Assembly: GCA_016875595.1 (NCBI GenBank)
Contig: VGPI01000131.1
Span: 1-5,952, forward strand
Source of the DNA: Candidatus Cloacimonadota bacterium
GTDB lineage: Bacteria > Cloacimonadota > Cloacimonadia > Cloacimonadales > Cloacimonadaceae
Length of the DNA: 5,952 bases
Direction of reading: 5' to 3'
This document shows, piece by piece, positions 1 through 5,952 of the stretch (positions are counted from its first letter, which is position 1; each line of letters begins with the position of its first letter). The position numbers and the translations under genes are program-made. The notes under the pieces are model-generated. The model did not search any database. It saw nothing but the letters and a program-made list of their open reading frames with translations, and was not told the origin of the DNA.

Positions 1-1
1 T

Positions 2-757
2 GGACATACCAAAGGCGCATGCACCAGTGCCGACAAATATAAGATCGGTTTCTTTGAGGAGTGCAGCGAAGGCATCCTCTTCCTGGACGAAGTGACCAAT
101 CTCTCCATGCCCGCCCAGTCCAAGATCCTCCGCTCCATTGAGAATAAGGAGATCCAAGTGGTTGGTGGATCTTTGAAGAAGGTCAATACCCGGCTGATCT
201 TTGCCAGCAATGCTCCGATCTCCGATCTGTCCAGCCCGCAGACCTTCCGCAAAGACCTGTTTTACCGGATCGAAGGCAATATCGTGGAGCTTCCACCGCT
301 GAGAGAGCGGGGCAATGACATTATCCTGTTGATCAGTTATTTCATTACCAATTATTCGGAGAAATACGGCTTTAGCGACCACTCCAACCTCTCCGAACTC
401 AGAGACATCCTGCTCTCCTACTCCTGGCCTGGCAACATCAGGGAATTGAAGAACTTCTGCAAGTTCATCATGATCAGCGAGAAAGAGATCAACAACGATG
501 TTATCATCAAACATCTGAACAACAAGATCTATAAATATCAGGACGAGAGCTCTCTCACCATGAACAAGTATTTTATGCAGGGCAGGATCCGTGACAGCAT
601 GTATGATTATGAGCGCGACTACCTGATCTTCCATCTCAGCCGTCACAATTGGAATGTCAGCCAGACCTCACGTTCCATTGGCTTGGAACGAACTACCCTG
701 TATAAGAAGATGAAGCTGATGAACATAGAGACCCCAGATTTCAATCACGAGCAATGA
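2..757 (+). CDS. Sigma54-type AAA+ activator with Fis-type HTH (3' part, N-terminus outside window)
   Basis: This is the C-terminal 251 residues of an NtrC-family enhancer-binding protein, a cytoplasmic ATPase that normally remodels sigma54-RNA polymerase at -24/-12 promoters. The frame is open from base 2, so the gene starts upstream; Walker A and any receiver or sensor domain are not visible. In fragment numbering I see the L1 loop as GACTSA (5-10), Walker B ILFLDE (25-30), sensor I Asn (70, in 'RLIFASN'), both arginine fingers (R83 and R89 in 'FRKDLFYR'), PPLRER (98-103), sensor II WPGNIREL (142-149), and a Fis-type helix-turn-helix (about 203-241, 'NVSQTSRSIGLERTTLYKKM'). The oddity is the loop: the family consensus is GAFTGA, and here the aromatic residue is Cys and the second Gly is Ser. 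The ATPase should be intact, but sigma54 contact may be altered or lost. Its stop codon overlaps the start of the YbbR-like gene (ATGA). The family is certain; the target promoters and signal are unknown. Confidence 0.95.
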   Translation, partial: GHTKGACTSADKYKIGFFEECSEGILFLDEVTNLSMPAQSKILRSIENKEIQVVGGSLKKVNTRLIFASNAPISDLSSPQTFRKDLFYRIEGNIVELPPLRERGNDIILLISYFITNYSEKYGFSDHSNLSELRDILLSYSWPGNIRELKNFCKFIMISEKEINNDVIIKHLNNKIYKYQDESSLTMNKYFMQGRIRDSMYDYERDYLIFHLSRHNWNVSQTSRSIGLERTTLYKKMKLMNIETPDFNHEQ

Positions 758-1638
758 TCAGACACAACATCGGGCTCAAGATCTTTTCCCTGTTGATTGC
801 CCTCTTTATCTGGCTGCAATCCGTTCTGGTCTCGGAACACAAAACCACGATCCACCTGCCGGTCAATCTGACCAATCTTCCCGCGCACGTTGCCTTAAAT
901 AACATCCCCAAGTCTATTCCATTTTTCATCCGGGGCAAAGGGATAGACTTGATCCGCCTCATCATTAAACAGGTCAATGTCGATATCGACGCCGGAAACA
1001 TCCGCGCTGGAGCAATCCAGATACCCATCACCAATTACCAGATCAACCTTCCGGAAAATCTCGACGTAGAAATTCTTAAACCTGCATACGATGAGAAGAT
1101 CCTGGTCCAAACCGATGTCTATGACCACAAGACCGTTCCCGTTGAACTGATCTTCAATTCCACCGCAGCCCGCAACATTTATCAATCAGGCCGTTACCGG
1201 TATCAACCTGAGACCGTAAGCATCCATGGACCACGTAAAATACTGGATCAGATCAAACAGGTGCGCACCCAAGCTCTCTCTCCTACCATGCTGAATCAGG
1301 CATCCGTGATCATTGAATTGGAACCACCCGCAGCCAATGTATCGATCCTGGAATCATCCATCACCATCGAGATGCTCGATGAAGACATCCAGCAGCGAAT
1401 CTTTGCCAATATCCCCTTGCGCTTGGATAGCGGTCGTCAGGTAACGCCCAATCGAGTCAGTATTAAGATCGAAGGAGTCAAAGAAGTGATCCAGACTCTT
1501 AATGCGACTGATTTTCGTGCCCGGGTGCTCCCCGAAGCGGATCAAAGCGGATACCATGAGGTGGTGGTGGAAATACCTGACAAAGTTAGATTGATTGATG
1601 TCACTCCAGCCCGGGTCTTTATTAATGAAACCAACTGA
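754..1638 (+). CDS. YbbR/CdaR-like membrane-anchored protein
   Basis: This encodes 294 aa with an N-terminal hydrophobic segment (about residues 7-26, in 'NIGLKIFSLLIALFIWLQ'), matching the uncleaved anchor of YbbR-domain proteins. The rest should lie outside the cytoplasmic membrane as three YbbR-like beta repeats (about 30-115, 125-208 and 214-292). Each carries the pattern P-x-x-V/I-x-x-x-x-G: 'PKSIPFFIRGKG' at 52, 'PETVSIHGP' at 152 with 'ILDQIKQVRT' after it, and 'PNRVSIKIEG' at 232. In Firmicutes, YbbR (CdaR) regulates the membrane diadenylate cyclase CdaA and is encoded beside it; no cyclase gene is visible here, so that role is not supported by context. The start is fixed by the ATGA overlap with the preceding regulator and by the anchor beginning right after it; I see no good Shine-Dalgarno, so translation is probably coupled. 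The 3' end overlaps tsaD by 14 bp. The family call is firm, the function is open. Confidence 0.88.
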   Translation: MIRHNIGLKIFSLLIALFIWLQSVLVSEHKTTIHLPVNLTNLPAHVALNNIPKSIPFFIRGKGIDLIRLIIKQVNVDIDAGNIRAGAIQIPITNYQINLPENLDVEILKPAYDEKILVQTDVYDHKTVPVELIFNSTAARNIYQSGRYRYQPETVSIHGPRKILDQIKQVRTQALSPTMLNQASVIIELEPPAANVSILESSITIEMLDEDIQQRIFANIPLRLDSGRQVTPNRVSIKIEGVKEVIQTLNATDFRARVLPEADQSGYHEVVVEIPDKVRLIDVTPARVFINETN

Positions 1639-2647
1639 AGACCTCATCCTGGCGTTTGAATCATCCTGTGACGATACTTCCGTGGCTATTCTGGACACCC
1701 AATACCATATCTTGTCCAATATCATCTCATCACAGGTCTCCCATAACGATTTTGGCGGTATCCTCCCCGAGCTTGCTTCCAGGCTGCACCTGAAAAATAT
1801 CCTCTACCTGACCGAGACCGCCATTCAAACAACGGCGGTTGATCCCGCCCGGATCGCTGCCATCGCCGTCTCCATCAATCCCGGACTGATCGGCTCTTTG
1901 ATCGTCGGGCTCTCTTTTGCCAAGGGTCTGGCTTGGAGCATGAACATTCCACTGATCACGGTCAATCATTTGCTGGCTCATATTTTTGCCAATTACATCG
2001 GCAATCCCGATCTCAAACCGCCTTATGCCGCTCTGGTCGTTTCGGGGGGTCATACGGAACTGGTCTGTTTCAACCGTGGAACGGAATTTCAGGTGATCGG
2101 CAAGACCCTTGATGATGCCGCCGGCGAGACCTTTGACAAAGCCGCCAAACTATTGGGCTTGCCCTTTCCGGGAGGTCCGGTGATCGATCAACTCGCCCAA
2201 TCCGGAAACAGCTCATTCCTCGCTCTGCCCCGTGCTTTGAATCGCAAGGATGACCACAATTTCAGCTTCAGCGGACTCAAGACCGCCATCAAGACCCACC
2301 TTGCCAATCAGGATGAAAACTATATCCGCTCGCATATCAACGACCTCGCTGCCTCCATCCAGACAGCCATCATTGAACCCTTGGTCAATAAGACCGTAAG
2401 ATGGTGCAAGAACCACCACATTCCCACCATCCTGCTTGCCGGTGGAGTTGCCGCCAACTCCCTTCTTCGGCAATGGATGCCAGCGGCCGCCGGCAAGCAT
2501 GGGATCAGAGTTTATTGCCCCCCGGTCAAACTCTGCCTCGATAATGCCGCCATGGTTGCCGCCGCCGCAGTGACCAAATACCGGAATGGAAAATTCTCCA
2601 CTCTGGATGTAAATGCCTTCTCCACCAAAGGCACAAAAGAGATCTGA
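1625..2647 (+). CDS. tsaD: tRNA N6-adenosine threonylcarbamoyltransferase TsaD
   Basis: TsaD is a cytoplasmic metalloenzyme. With TsaB and TsaE it transfers the threonylcarbamoyl group from threonylcarbamoyl-AMP (made by TsaC/TsaC2) to A37 of tRNAs reading ANN codons, giving t6A; it is nearly universal. The 340 aa length is normal for the family. Visible motifs in order are ESSCDDTS (12-19), LPELASRLHLKNI (48-60), NHLLAH with metal ligands H115 and H119, SGGHTELV (140-147), DDAAGETFDKAAKLLG (163-178), FSFSGLKTAI (213-222), AGGVAANS (272-279) and LCLDNAAM, where D306 is the third expected metal ligand. The residue before that Asp is Leu where Thr or Ser is usual, probably neutral. I chose ATG 1625 because 'MKPTEDLILAFESS' places the ASKHA motif at the usual distance from the N-terminus; an in-frame ATG at 1595 would add ten residues lying deep inside ybbR. 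No clear Shine-Dalgarno precedes it, so coupling to ybbR through the 14-bp overlap is likely. It is the last gene before a probable terminator. Confidence 0.97.
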   Translation: MKPTEDLILAFESSCDDTSVAILDTQYHILSNIISSQVSHNDFGGILPELASRLHLKNILYLTETAIQTTAVDPARIAAIAVSINPGLIGSLIVGLSFAKGLAWSMNIPLITVNHLLAHIFANYIGNPDLKPPYAALVVSGGHTELVCFNRGTEFQVIGKTLDDAAGETFDKAAKLLGLPFPGGPVIDQLAQSGNSSFLALPRALNRKDDHNFSFSGLKTAIKTHLANQDENYIRSHINDLAASIQTAIIEPLVNKTVRWCKNHHIPTILLAGGVAANSLLRQWMPAAAGKHGIRVYCPPVKLCLDNAAMVAAAAVTKYRNGKFSTLDVNAFSTKGTKEI

Positions 2648-2718
2648 GCCCAAGCCCCCAACCCAATTCAAATCAGCAATCAATCGCATCAAAACCTGAT
2701 CAGTTATTCCATAAAATG

Positions 2719-2740
2719 TTATCGCATTACGTAATTATCG
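2719..2740. other. Palindrome flanked by a short direct repeat in the intergenic gap
   Basis: The 10-bp perfect palindrome ATTACGTAAT (2726-2735) lies in the AT-rich gap after tsaD. The hexamer TTATCG occurs at 2719-2724 and again at 2735-2740, on either side of it. Such symmetry can mark a dimeric regulator's site, but it lies about 60 bases upstream of the promoter candidate and on the far side of the terminator, and short palindromes arise by chance in AT-rich DNA. No specific regulator can be named. Confidence 0.2.
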
Positions 2741-2755
2741 ATACTTATCTTCATA

Positions 2756-2799
2756 TCGTTAACCCCAGGTATAAAATCTATGGGTTAATGAGATTTTTT
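2756..2799 (+). terminator. Probable intrinsic terminator of the regulator-ybbR-tsaD operon
   Basis: The left arm TCGTTAACCC (2756-2765) pairs with the right arm GGGTTAATGA (2782-2791) over ten positions, including one G-U pair, around a 16-base loop. A run of six T (2794-2799) follows two bases after the stem. It sits about 110 bases after the tsaD stop, where the operon should end. The stem has only four G-C pairs and a fairly large loop, so it may be of moderate strength. With no free-energy calculation, this is pattern-based. Confidence 0.6.
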
Positions 2800-2801
2800 C
2801 C

Positions 2802-2830
2802 TTGACAGATTAATGCCGTCTGTGAATAGT
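2802..2830 (+). promoter_or_regulatory. Sigma70-like promoter candidate for the surface-protein gene
   Basis: A perfect -35 hexamer TTGACA (2802-2807) is followed after 17 bases by AATAGT (2825-2830), which matches four of six positions of TATAAT. Transcription would start near 2837, leaving a leader of roughly 65 bases before the start codon. The -35 box begins two bases after the terminator T-run. A short inverted repeat, ACAGA (2805-2809) with TCTGT (2819-2823), falls in the -35/spacer region and could be an operator or chance. I assume a standard housekeeping sigma consensus for this organism. Confidence 0.5.
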
Positions 2831-2891
2831 AATACAGCATGACTGTAAGAACATTAATGAAAGAAATAAAACAGAGCAGTAATGTGCACTT

Positions 2892-2899
2892 AAGGAGGT
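2892..2899 (+). promoter_or_regulatory. Strong Shine-Dalgarno of the surface-protein gene
   Basis: AAGGAGGT is a full-strength match to the 16S rRNA 3' end, and its AGGAGG core ends five bases before ATG 2904. It decides the start of the large surface protein. It contrasts with the two overlapping starts upstream (754 and 1625), which lack one. A canonical site like this is rare in Bacteroidota, so it weighs on the taxonomic guess. Confidence 0.9.
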
Positions 2900-2903
2900 T
2901 ACA

Positions 2904-5900
2904 ATGAGGACGAAGATACGCTTCGCATGCCTTGTCATCGTGGTTTTTTTTTCGACTCTGGGTATGCTAAATGCCCAATTCACTGATAAACCCGGAGCTT
3001 CAATGGTACGTTCCGATCTGGCGGAAATTGAATCCATTGCTCATGATAATGGATTATCCGTAAACCCTGATTATACCGATTATTCCAGACCCCAGACAAA
3101 CCAGACCCGAGTTACTAAGACCAGTATTGGATCAACTTGGGGAACTTCTACTCATTGGTCTCCAAGTGGAGTTCCAACCTCAGCTGATGATGTGATAATC
3201 AATACGAACATGGCGGTTGCCGCAGCAGCGTCTTGCCTCAGCTTGACGGTTAATTCGGGTTTCACCTTAACGATCAATTCAACCAGATCAGTTACCGTTG
3301 GAGTTGGAGGAGCGATTGTTAACGGGACAATTACTCAGACAGCGGGAACATCTACAACCACCACCTCACTCACCTTGTCTGGCAATCTCACTGTGAATTC
3401 TACTGGAGTTGTGACTGCTACAGCCAACTTTACTCGCTTGTATTTTGCTGGAACTGTTGCCAGGGTATTCACCAATAATGGTACTGTGTCAGCACCGTTA
3501 AATATGATGACTTTGGCAAACTCTGGTGGAGTAACCATGGCTGGGAGTAACCAGGTAGTGTGTTTTCGGATCAATCTCTTTTACGGGACTCTTTCCAACG
3601 CCGAACAAATCACTCTGGGAAATGGCGGAACGACCGCCGCCGTCGTTCAGATAGCTGTCAATGCATCCTATCCCAGAGGTCAGTTCGACGAGAGTCCTAC
3701 GTTTAACTATGGTACCGGCGGTTTGCAGCTATTGTATGCACCCGCATCGGCGAGTTACTCTACATCCTATGAGGTTCCAACTGATGGAGTTGTGGCATAT
3801 CTACTGATCGTCACCGGGACAGGAGTTACGGTATCAATGTCGGGTGACATTACCGTCCCCTGGATCTACACAACCGGATTGAATCTTTCTTCCGGAAATC
3901 TGAGTATTGGAAGCAACACCTTAACCATGAACGGAACAATCGGTGTCGGGACTGGAACTTTAACCGGTGGAACAACGTCAAATATGACCTATTCGGGACT
4001 TCAGCCAACCATCCTCCCGGCAGTCGTTAACGGATTGAATGAATTGACCATCAATAGTGATTCATCTCAATCAATGACCGGAAATGTTACCGTTCACAGT
4101 AAGTTATACTTACTGAAGGAACGTTTGTTTAATGCGTCCTATCTAACTTTGGCCAATGGCGCTACAATTAGCCGAAACAGCTCCGGTGAACTACAAGCGA
4201 CCCCAACTTTTTCCGGAACGGTCGATATTGAGTATTCCGGAGCATCTGCGGTTACGACCGGCTTTGAAATACCATCCGGATCAGGCGTGTTGAATGTTCT
4301 AACTACCAATTCGGGAGGTGTGACCCAGGGTCCTGCTCTTACTCCCGGGGCAGAAGCAACTATCTACAGTCAAGGATTCAATTCAACCGATGATCCCACC
4401 GGCTGGGCAAGAGCAGTTGTGACCGATGGCGGCACCACAGGTACGCCTGAGATATCCTATATAACGTCCGGCGCCAATCCCACTGCCTCGCCTCAGGAAG
4501 GAACCCATTTTGTCAAATTCAATTCTTACGACTGTGATGACGGGGATCAGGCAAGGCTGTATATGACCTCCCCGGTATCCACATCCGGTAAGAAGAACAT
4601 AGTTGTCCGCTTCGCATGGTATTTGAGCGGCACTTACACGGATCCTGATAACGTAACTGTGGTGTGGTCGTTGGATGGAACGAACTGGATCAATTCTTTA
4701 GTTTACAGCAGGTATTCCACAGCAACTCCTGCCTGGACGACCATTAGTTGTCTCTTACCCCGCGGAGCTGAGAATCAAAGTAACTTATACGTTGGGTTTT
4801 TATTTACCAGTCAGTATGGTCTTAACTGCTATCTTGACAATGTGAGGATCATCGATATCACCCCAAGTCAATCTGCGTCAAACCTGACCATCAACGGGGA
4901 TCTAAATCTGACCGGTAATTACACGATCGGAACCGGCAATTCACTGACCCTGGTGAATGACTTAACCGCGAGCACCGGTGTCTTAGTCCTCAATGACGAA
5001 GTACTGACGATGGATGCCAGAGATTTTACCATTACCGGTACAAATACCCTGTCTTCCTTGACCGTCACCCTTAATACCGACTCCCAGTCCATTGGCTCCG
5101 GTGAAAGCATTGATCACACCTGGAATATCGACGGCATTGCATCTGGCACGCTTACCATCGATCTATCCTGGCCCAGCAGCGATGACAATGGAAACGTCTT
5201 CGATGACGGGGCAGCGATCTACCGGCATAACGGCAGCGCCTGGATCTGGATCGCCAGTTCCGATGTCACAACCAATGCTGGAATAAGAACCATATCCTAT
5301 CCCTATACCTTTGATTCCAGCAAAGCTGCCGTAAATGATGTTACAATCACTGAGAAACCCATTTTTGATTACCCGGAAGGAATACCGGTGGCAGAGGGTG
5401 ATGATATCATTCATTTTACCGATGAAAACGCCAACGCTGGATCAGGCTCAATTCCGCCGTATGACGATATTAATTTCATCCTCACCACAAGTTACATCTT
5501 TGAATTGATCGGAAGTGGTCCATGGACCTTCGAGATCGCTACTGCCGAGCCTTGGGGCGCTTATCACAGCAATTCCTCATGGCATTTAGTGCAAAACGTC
5601 GGAGGCAAGATTACCTTTAGTAACATATCTTCCTCCAAAGACAAGACTCTTCCAGTTATCCTGGGTGATGTGGATAACCCTCTCCCGGTCGTTCTTTCCA
5701 GTTTCTCTGCCATTATCAACGCCGATAACCATGTGGCTGTTCAGTGGACGACCCAATTTGAATCTAACTGCGCAGGATATTATATCTATCGTCACACAAT
5801 AAATGAATTCGCTCTTGCCAGCAAGTTGGACACATATATCCAGGCGGCCAATACCTCCCATCAACAGGTGTATGTATATGTGGATAAAGAGATCTATGAG

Positions 5901-5952
5901 TCCGCAACCTATTATTACTGGCTGGAAGCAATGGAATTTGACGGGCAAAATC
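2904..5952 (+). CDS. Large secreted modular beta-rich surface protein (3' end outside window)
   Basis: The frame stays open for 1016 codons to the window edge with no stop. A signal peptide is clear: basic start MRTKIR, hydrophobic core about 8-22, likely cleavage after LNA (24/25). Then come: a G-x-W...W...P-x-x-x-D-D-V-x-I motif (76-99) that commonly opens beta-helix surface proteins; a Thr/Ser/Asn/Gly-rich stretch of short beta strands to about 480 ('SGNLTVNSTG' at 159, 'SGNLSIGSNTLTMNG' at 330); a MAM-like/choice-of-anchor-J domain (about 486-652, starting 'YSQGFNS' and ending 'CYLDNVRIID'); a second strand-rich stretch from 660 ('NLTINGDLNLTGNYTIG'); an Ig-like region with 'SWPSSDDNG...AAIYRHNGSAWIWI' (755-783); and an FN3-like module from 927 ('LPVVLSSFSA', 'GYYIYR', 'YYYWLEA'). 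Related proteins usually end in a sorting tail such as the Por-secretion/FlgD-like type; that part is missing here. It is probably an adhesin or a carbohydrate- or particle-binding exoprotein; no catalytic motif is recognisable. It has its own promoter and Shine-Dalgarno. Confidence 0.9.
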   Translation, partial: MRTKIRFACLVIVVFFSTLGMLNAQFTDKPGASMVRSDLAEIESIAHDNGLSVNPDYTDYSRPQTNQTRVTKTSIGSTWGTSTHWSPSGVPTSADDVIINTNMAVAAAASCLSLTVNSGFTLTINSTRSVTVGVGGAIVNGTITQTAGTSTTTTSLTLSGNLTVNSTGVVTATANFTRLYFAGTVARVFTNNGTVSAPLNMMTLANSGGVTMAGSNQVVCFRINLFYGTLSNAEQITLGNGGTTAAVVQIAVNASYPRGQFDESPTFNYGTGGLQLLYAPASASYSTSYEVPTDGVVAYLLIVTGTGVTVSMSGDITVPWIYTTGLNLSSGNLSIGSNTLTMNGTIGVGTGTLTGGTTSNMTYSGLQPTILPAVVNGLNELTINSDSSQSMTGNVTVHSKLYLLKERLFNASYLTLANGATISRNSSGELQATPTFSGTVDIEYSGASAVTTGFEIPSGSGVLNVLTTNSGGVTQGPALTPGAEATIYSQGFNSTDDPTGWARAVVTDGGTTGTPEISYITSGANPTASPQEGTHFVKFNSYDCDDGDQARLYMTSPVSTSGKKNIVVRFAWYLSGTYTDPDNVTVVWSLDGTNWINSLVYSRYSTATPAWTTISCLLPRGAENQSNLYVGFLFTSQYGLNCYLDNVRIIDITPSQSASNLTINGDLNLTGNYTIGTGNSLTLVNDLTASTGVLVLNDEVLTMDARDFTITGTNTLSSLTVTLNTDSQSIGSGESIDHTWNIDGIASGTLTIDLSWPSSDDNGNVFDDGAAIYRHNGSAWIWIASSDVTTNAGIRTISYPYTFDSSKAAVNDVTITEKPIFDYPEGIPVAEGDDIIHFTDENANAGSGSIPPYDDINFILTTSYIFELIGSGPWTFEIATAEPWGAYHSNSSWHLVQNVGGKITFSNISSSKDKTLPVILGDVDNPLPVVLSSFSAIINADNHVAVQWTTQFESNCAGYYIYRHTINEFALASKLDTYIQAANTSHQQVYVYVDKEIYESATYYYWLEAMEFDGQN
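2944..2952 (+). repeat. T9 homopolymer inside the signal-peptide codons
   Basis: Nine consecutive T encode part of V14-F15-F16-S17 in the hydrophobic core of the signal peptide of the large surface protein. Reading the flanking frames by hand, a loss of one T reaches TAA within about nine codons and a gain of one T reaches TGA within about fifteen. The tract therefore works as an on/off point for the protein if its length varies. The long open frame downstream agrees with nine T being the 'on' length. T-rich runs also arise simply from Phe codons in signal peptides. Confidence 0.6.

Noticed and set aside
741..1185. Minus-strand open frames (741-1034 and 895-1185) opposite the YbbR-like gene
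   Set aside because: They lie opposite a well-supported gene, their translations show no recognisable domain, and no ribosome site supports them.
1595..1624. Upstream in-frame ATG at 1595 as the tsaD start
   Set aside because: It would add ten non-conserved residues and lengthen the overlap with ybbR to 44 bp; ATG 1625 gives the normal TsaD N-terminus.
1354..2053. Minus-strand open frames (1354-1725 and 1730-2053) across the ybbR/tsaD junction
   Set aside because: They are antisense shadows of two strongly identified genes; the peptides look like reverse reading of conserved codons.
2625..2660. Possible sigma54 (-24/-12) promoter around the GGCAC at 2630-2634 near the tsaD end
   Set aside because: Looked for because an activator lies upstream, but there is no GC element at the -12 spacing and it falls inside coding sequence.
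2213..2692. Minus-strand open frame of 159 codons opposite the 3' end of tsaD
   Set aside because: The Gly/Asp-rich translation mirrors tsaD codons, and the conserved TsaD motifs on the + strand explain the constraint.
2672..2703. Weak hairpin ATCAG/CTGAT and palindrome CTGATCAG just after tsaD
   Set aside because: The arms are only five bases with a loop of about 20 and no T-run follows; the stem at 2756-2791 is the better terminator.
5092..5948. Open frames at 5092-5286 (+), 5163-5414 (-) and 5586-5948 (-) inside the surface-protein gene
   Set aside because: The continuous + strand frame from 2904, with recognisable Ig-like and FN3-like motifs here, explains the region; these frames have no domain support.
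1..5952. tRNA, rRNA, CRISPR array, insertion sequence or riboswitch
   Set aside because: No cloverleaf, regularly spaced repeats, transposase motifs, terminal inverted repeats or known riboswitch core were seen on either strand; the only sizeable non-coding stretch is 2648-2903.

Overview
The window reads as ordinary bacterial chromosome from a Gram-negative-type lineage. My best guess is Cloacimonadota (Candidatus Cloacimonas-like) or a relative within the Fibrobacterota-Chlorobiota-Bacteroidota assemblage. The main clue is the last gene. It encodes a large secreted, beta-rich protein with a G-x-W...W...P-x-x-x-D-D-V-x-I entry motif, a MAM-like/'choice-of-anchor J' domain, and an 'LPVVLSSFSA ... 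GYYIYR ... YYYWLEA' module typical of these groups. That gene has a strong Shine-Dalgarno sequence (AAGGAGGT), which is unusual for Bacteroidota proper and favours a neighbouring phylum. The placement is inference from motif memory; no search was run.

Layout: all four genes are on the + strand. Positions 2-757 hold the 3' part of a sigma54-type AAA+ transcription activator with a C-terminal Fis-type helix-turn-helix; its N-terminus lies outside the window. A YbbR/CdaR-like membrane-anchored protein (754-1638) overlaps it by 4 bp (ATGA). tsaD (1625-2647), for the tRNA t6A modification enzyme, overlaps ybbR by 14 bp. The three genes look like one translationally packed operon, closed by a probable intrinsic terminator (2756-2799). 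Two bases further on, a sigma70-like promoter candidate (TTGACA-17-AATAGT) begins. It would drive a separate transcription unit: a giant exported surface protein that starts at 2904 and runs open for 1016 codons past the right edge.

Functionally the left block is housekeeping and regulatory (transcription control, envelope-anchored YbbR, universal tRNA modification). The right block is an accessory-type extracellular protein. Nothing links the two beyond adjacency, and the terminator/promoter pair argues they are independently expressed.

I found no RNA gene, CRISPR array, insertion sequence, phage gene or clear undescribed system. The points most worth a second look are: (i) the activator's sigma54-contacting loop reads GACTSA instead of GAFTGA while its ATPase residues are kept; (ii) a T9 run sits in the signal-peptide codons of the surface protein, where a one-base slip in either direction would abolish it; and (iii) ybbR is paired with tsaD rather than with a diadenylate cyclase gene.
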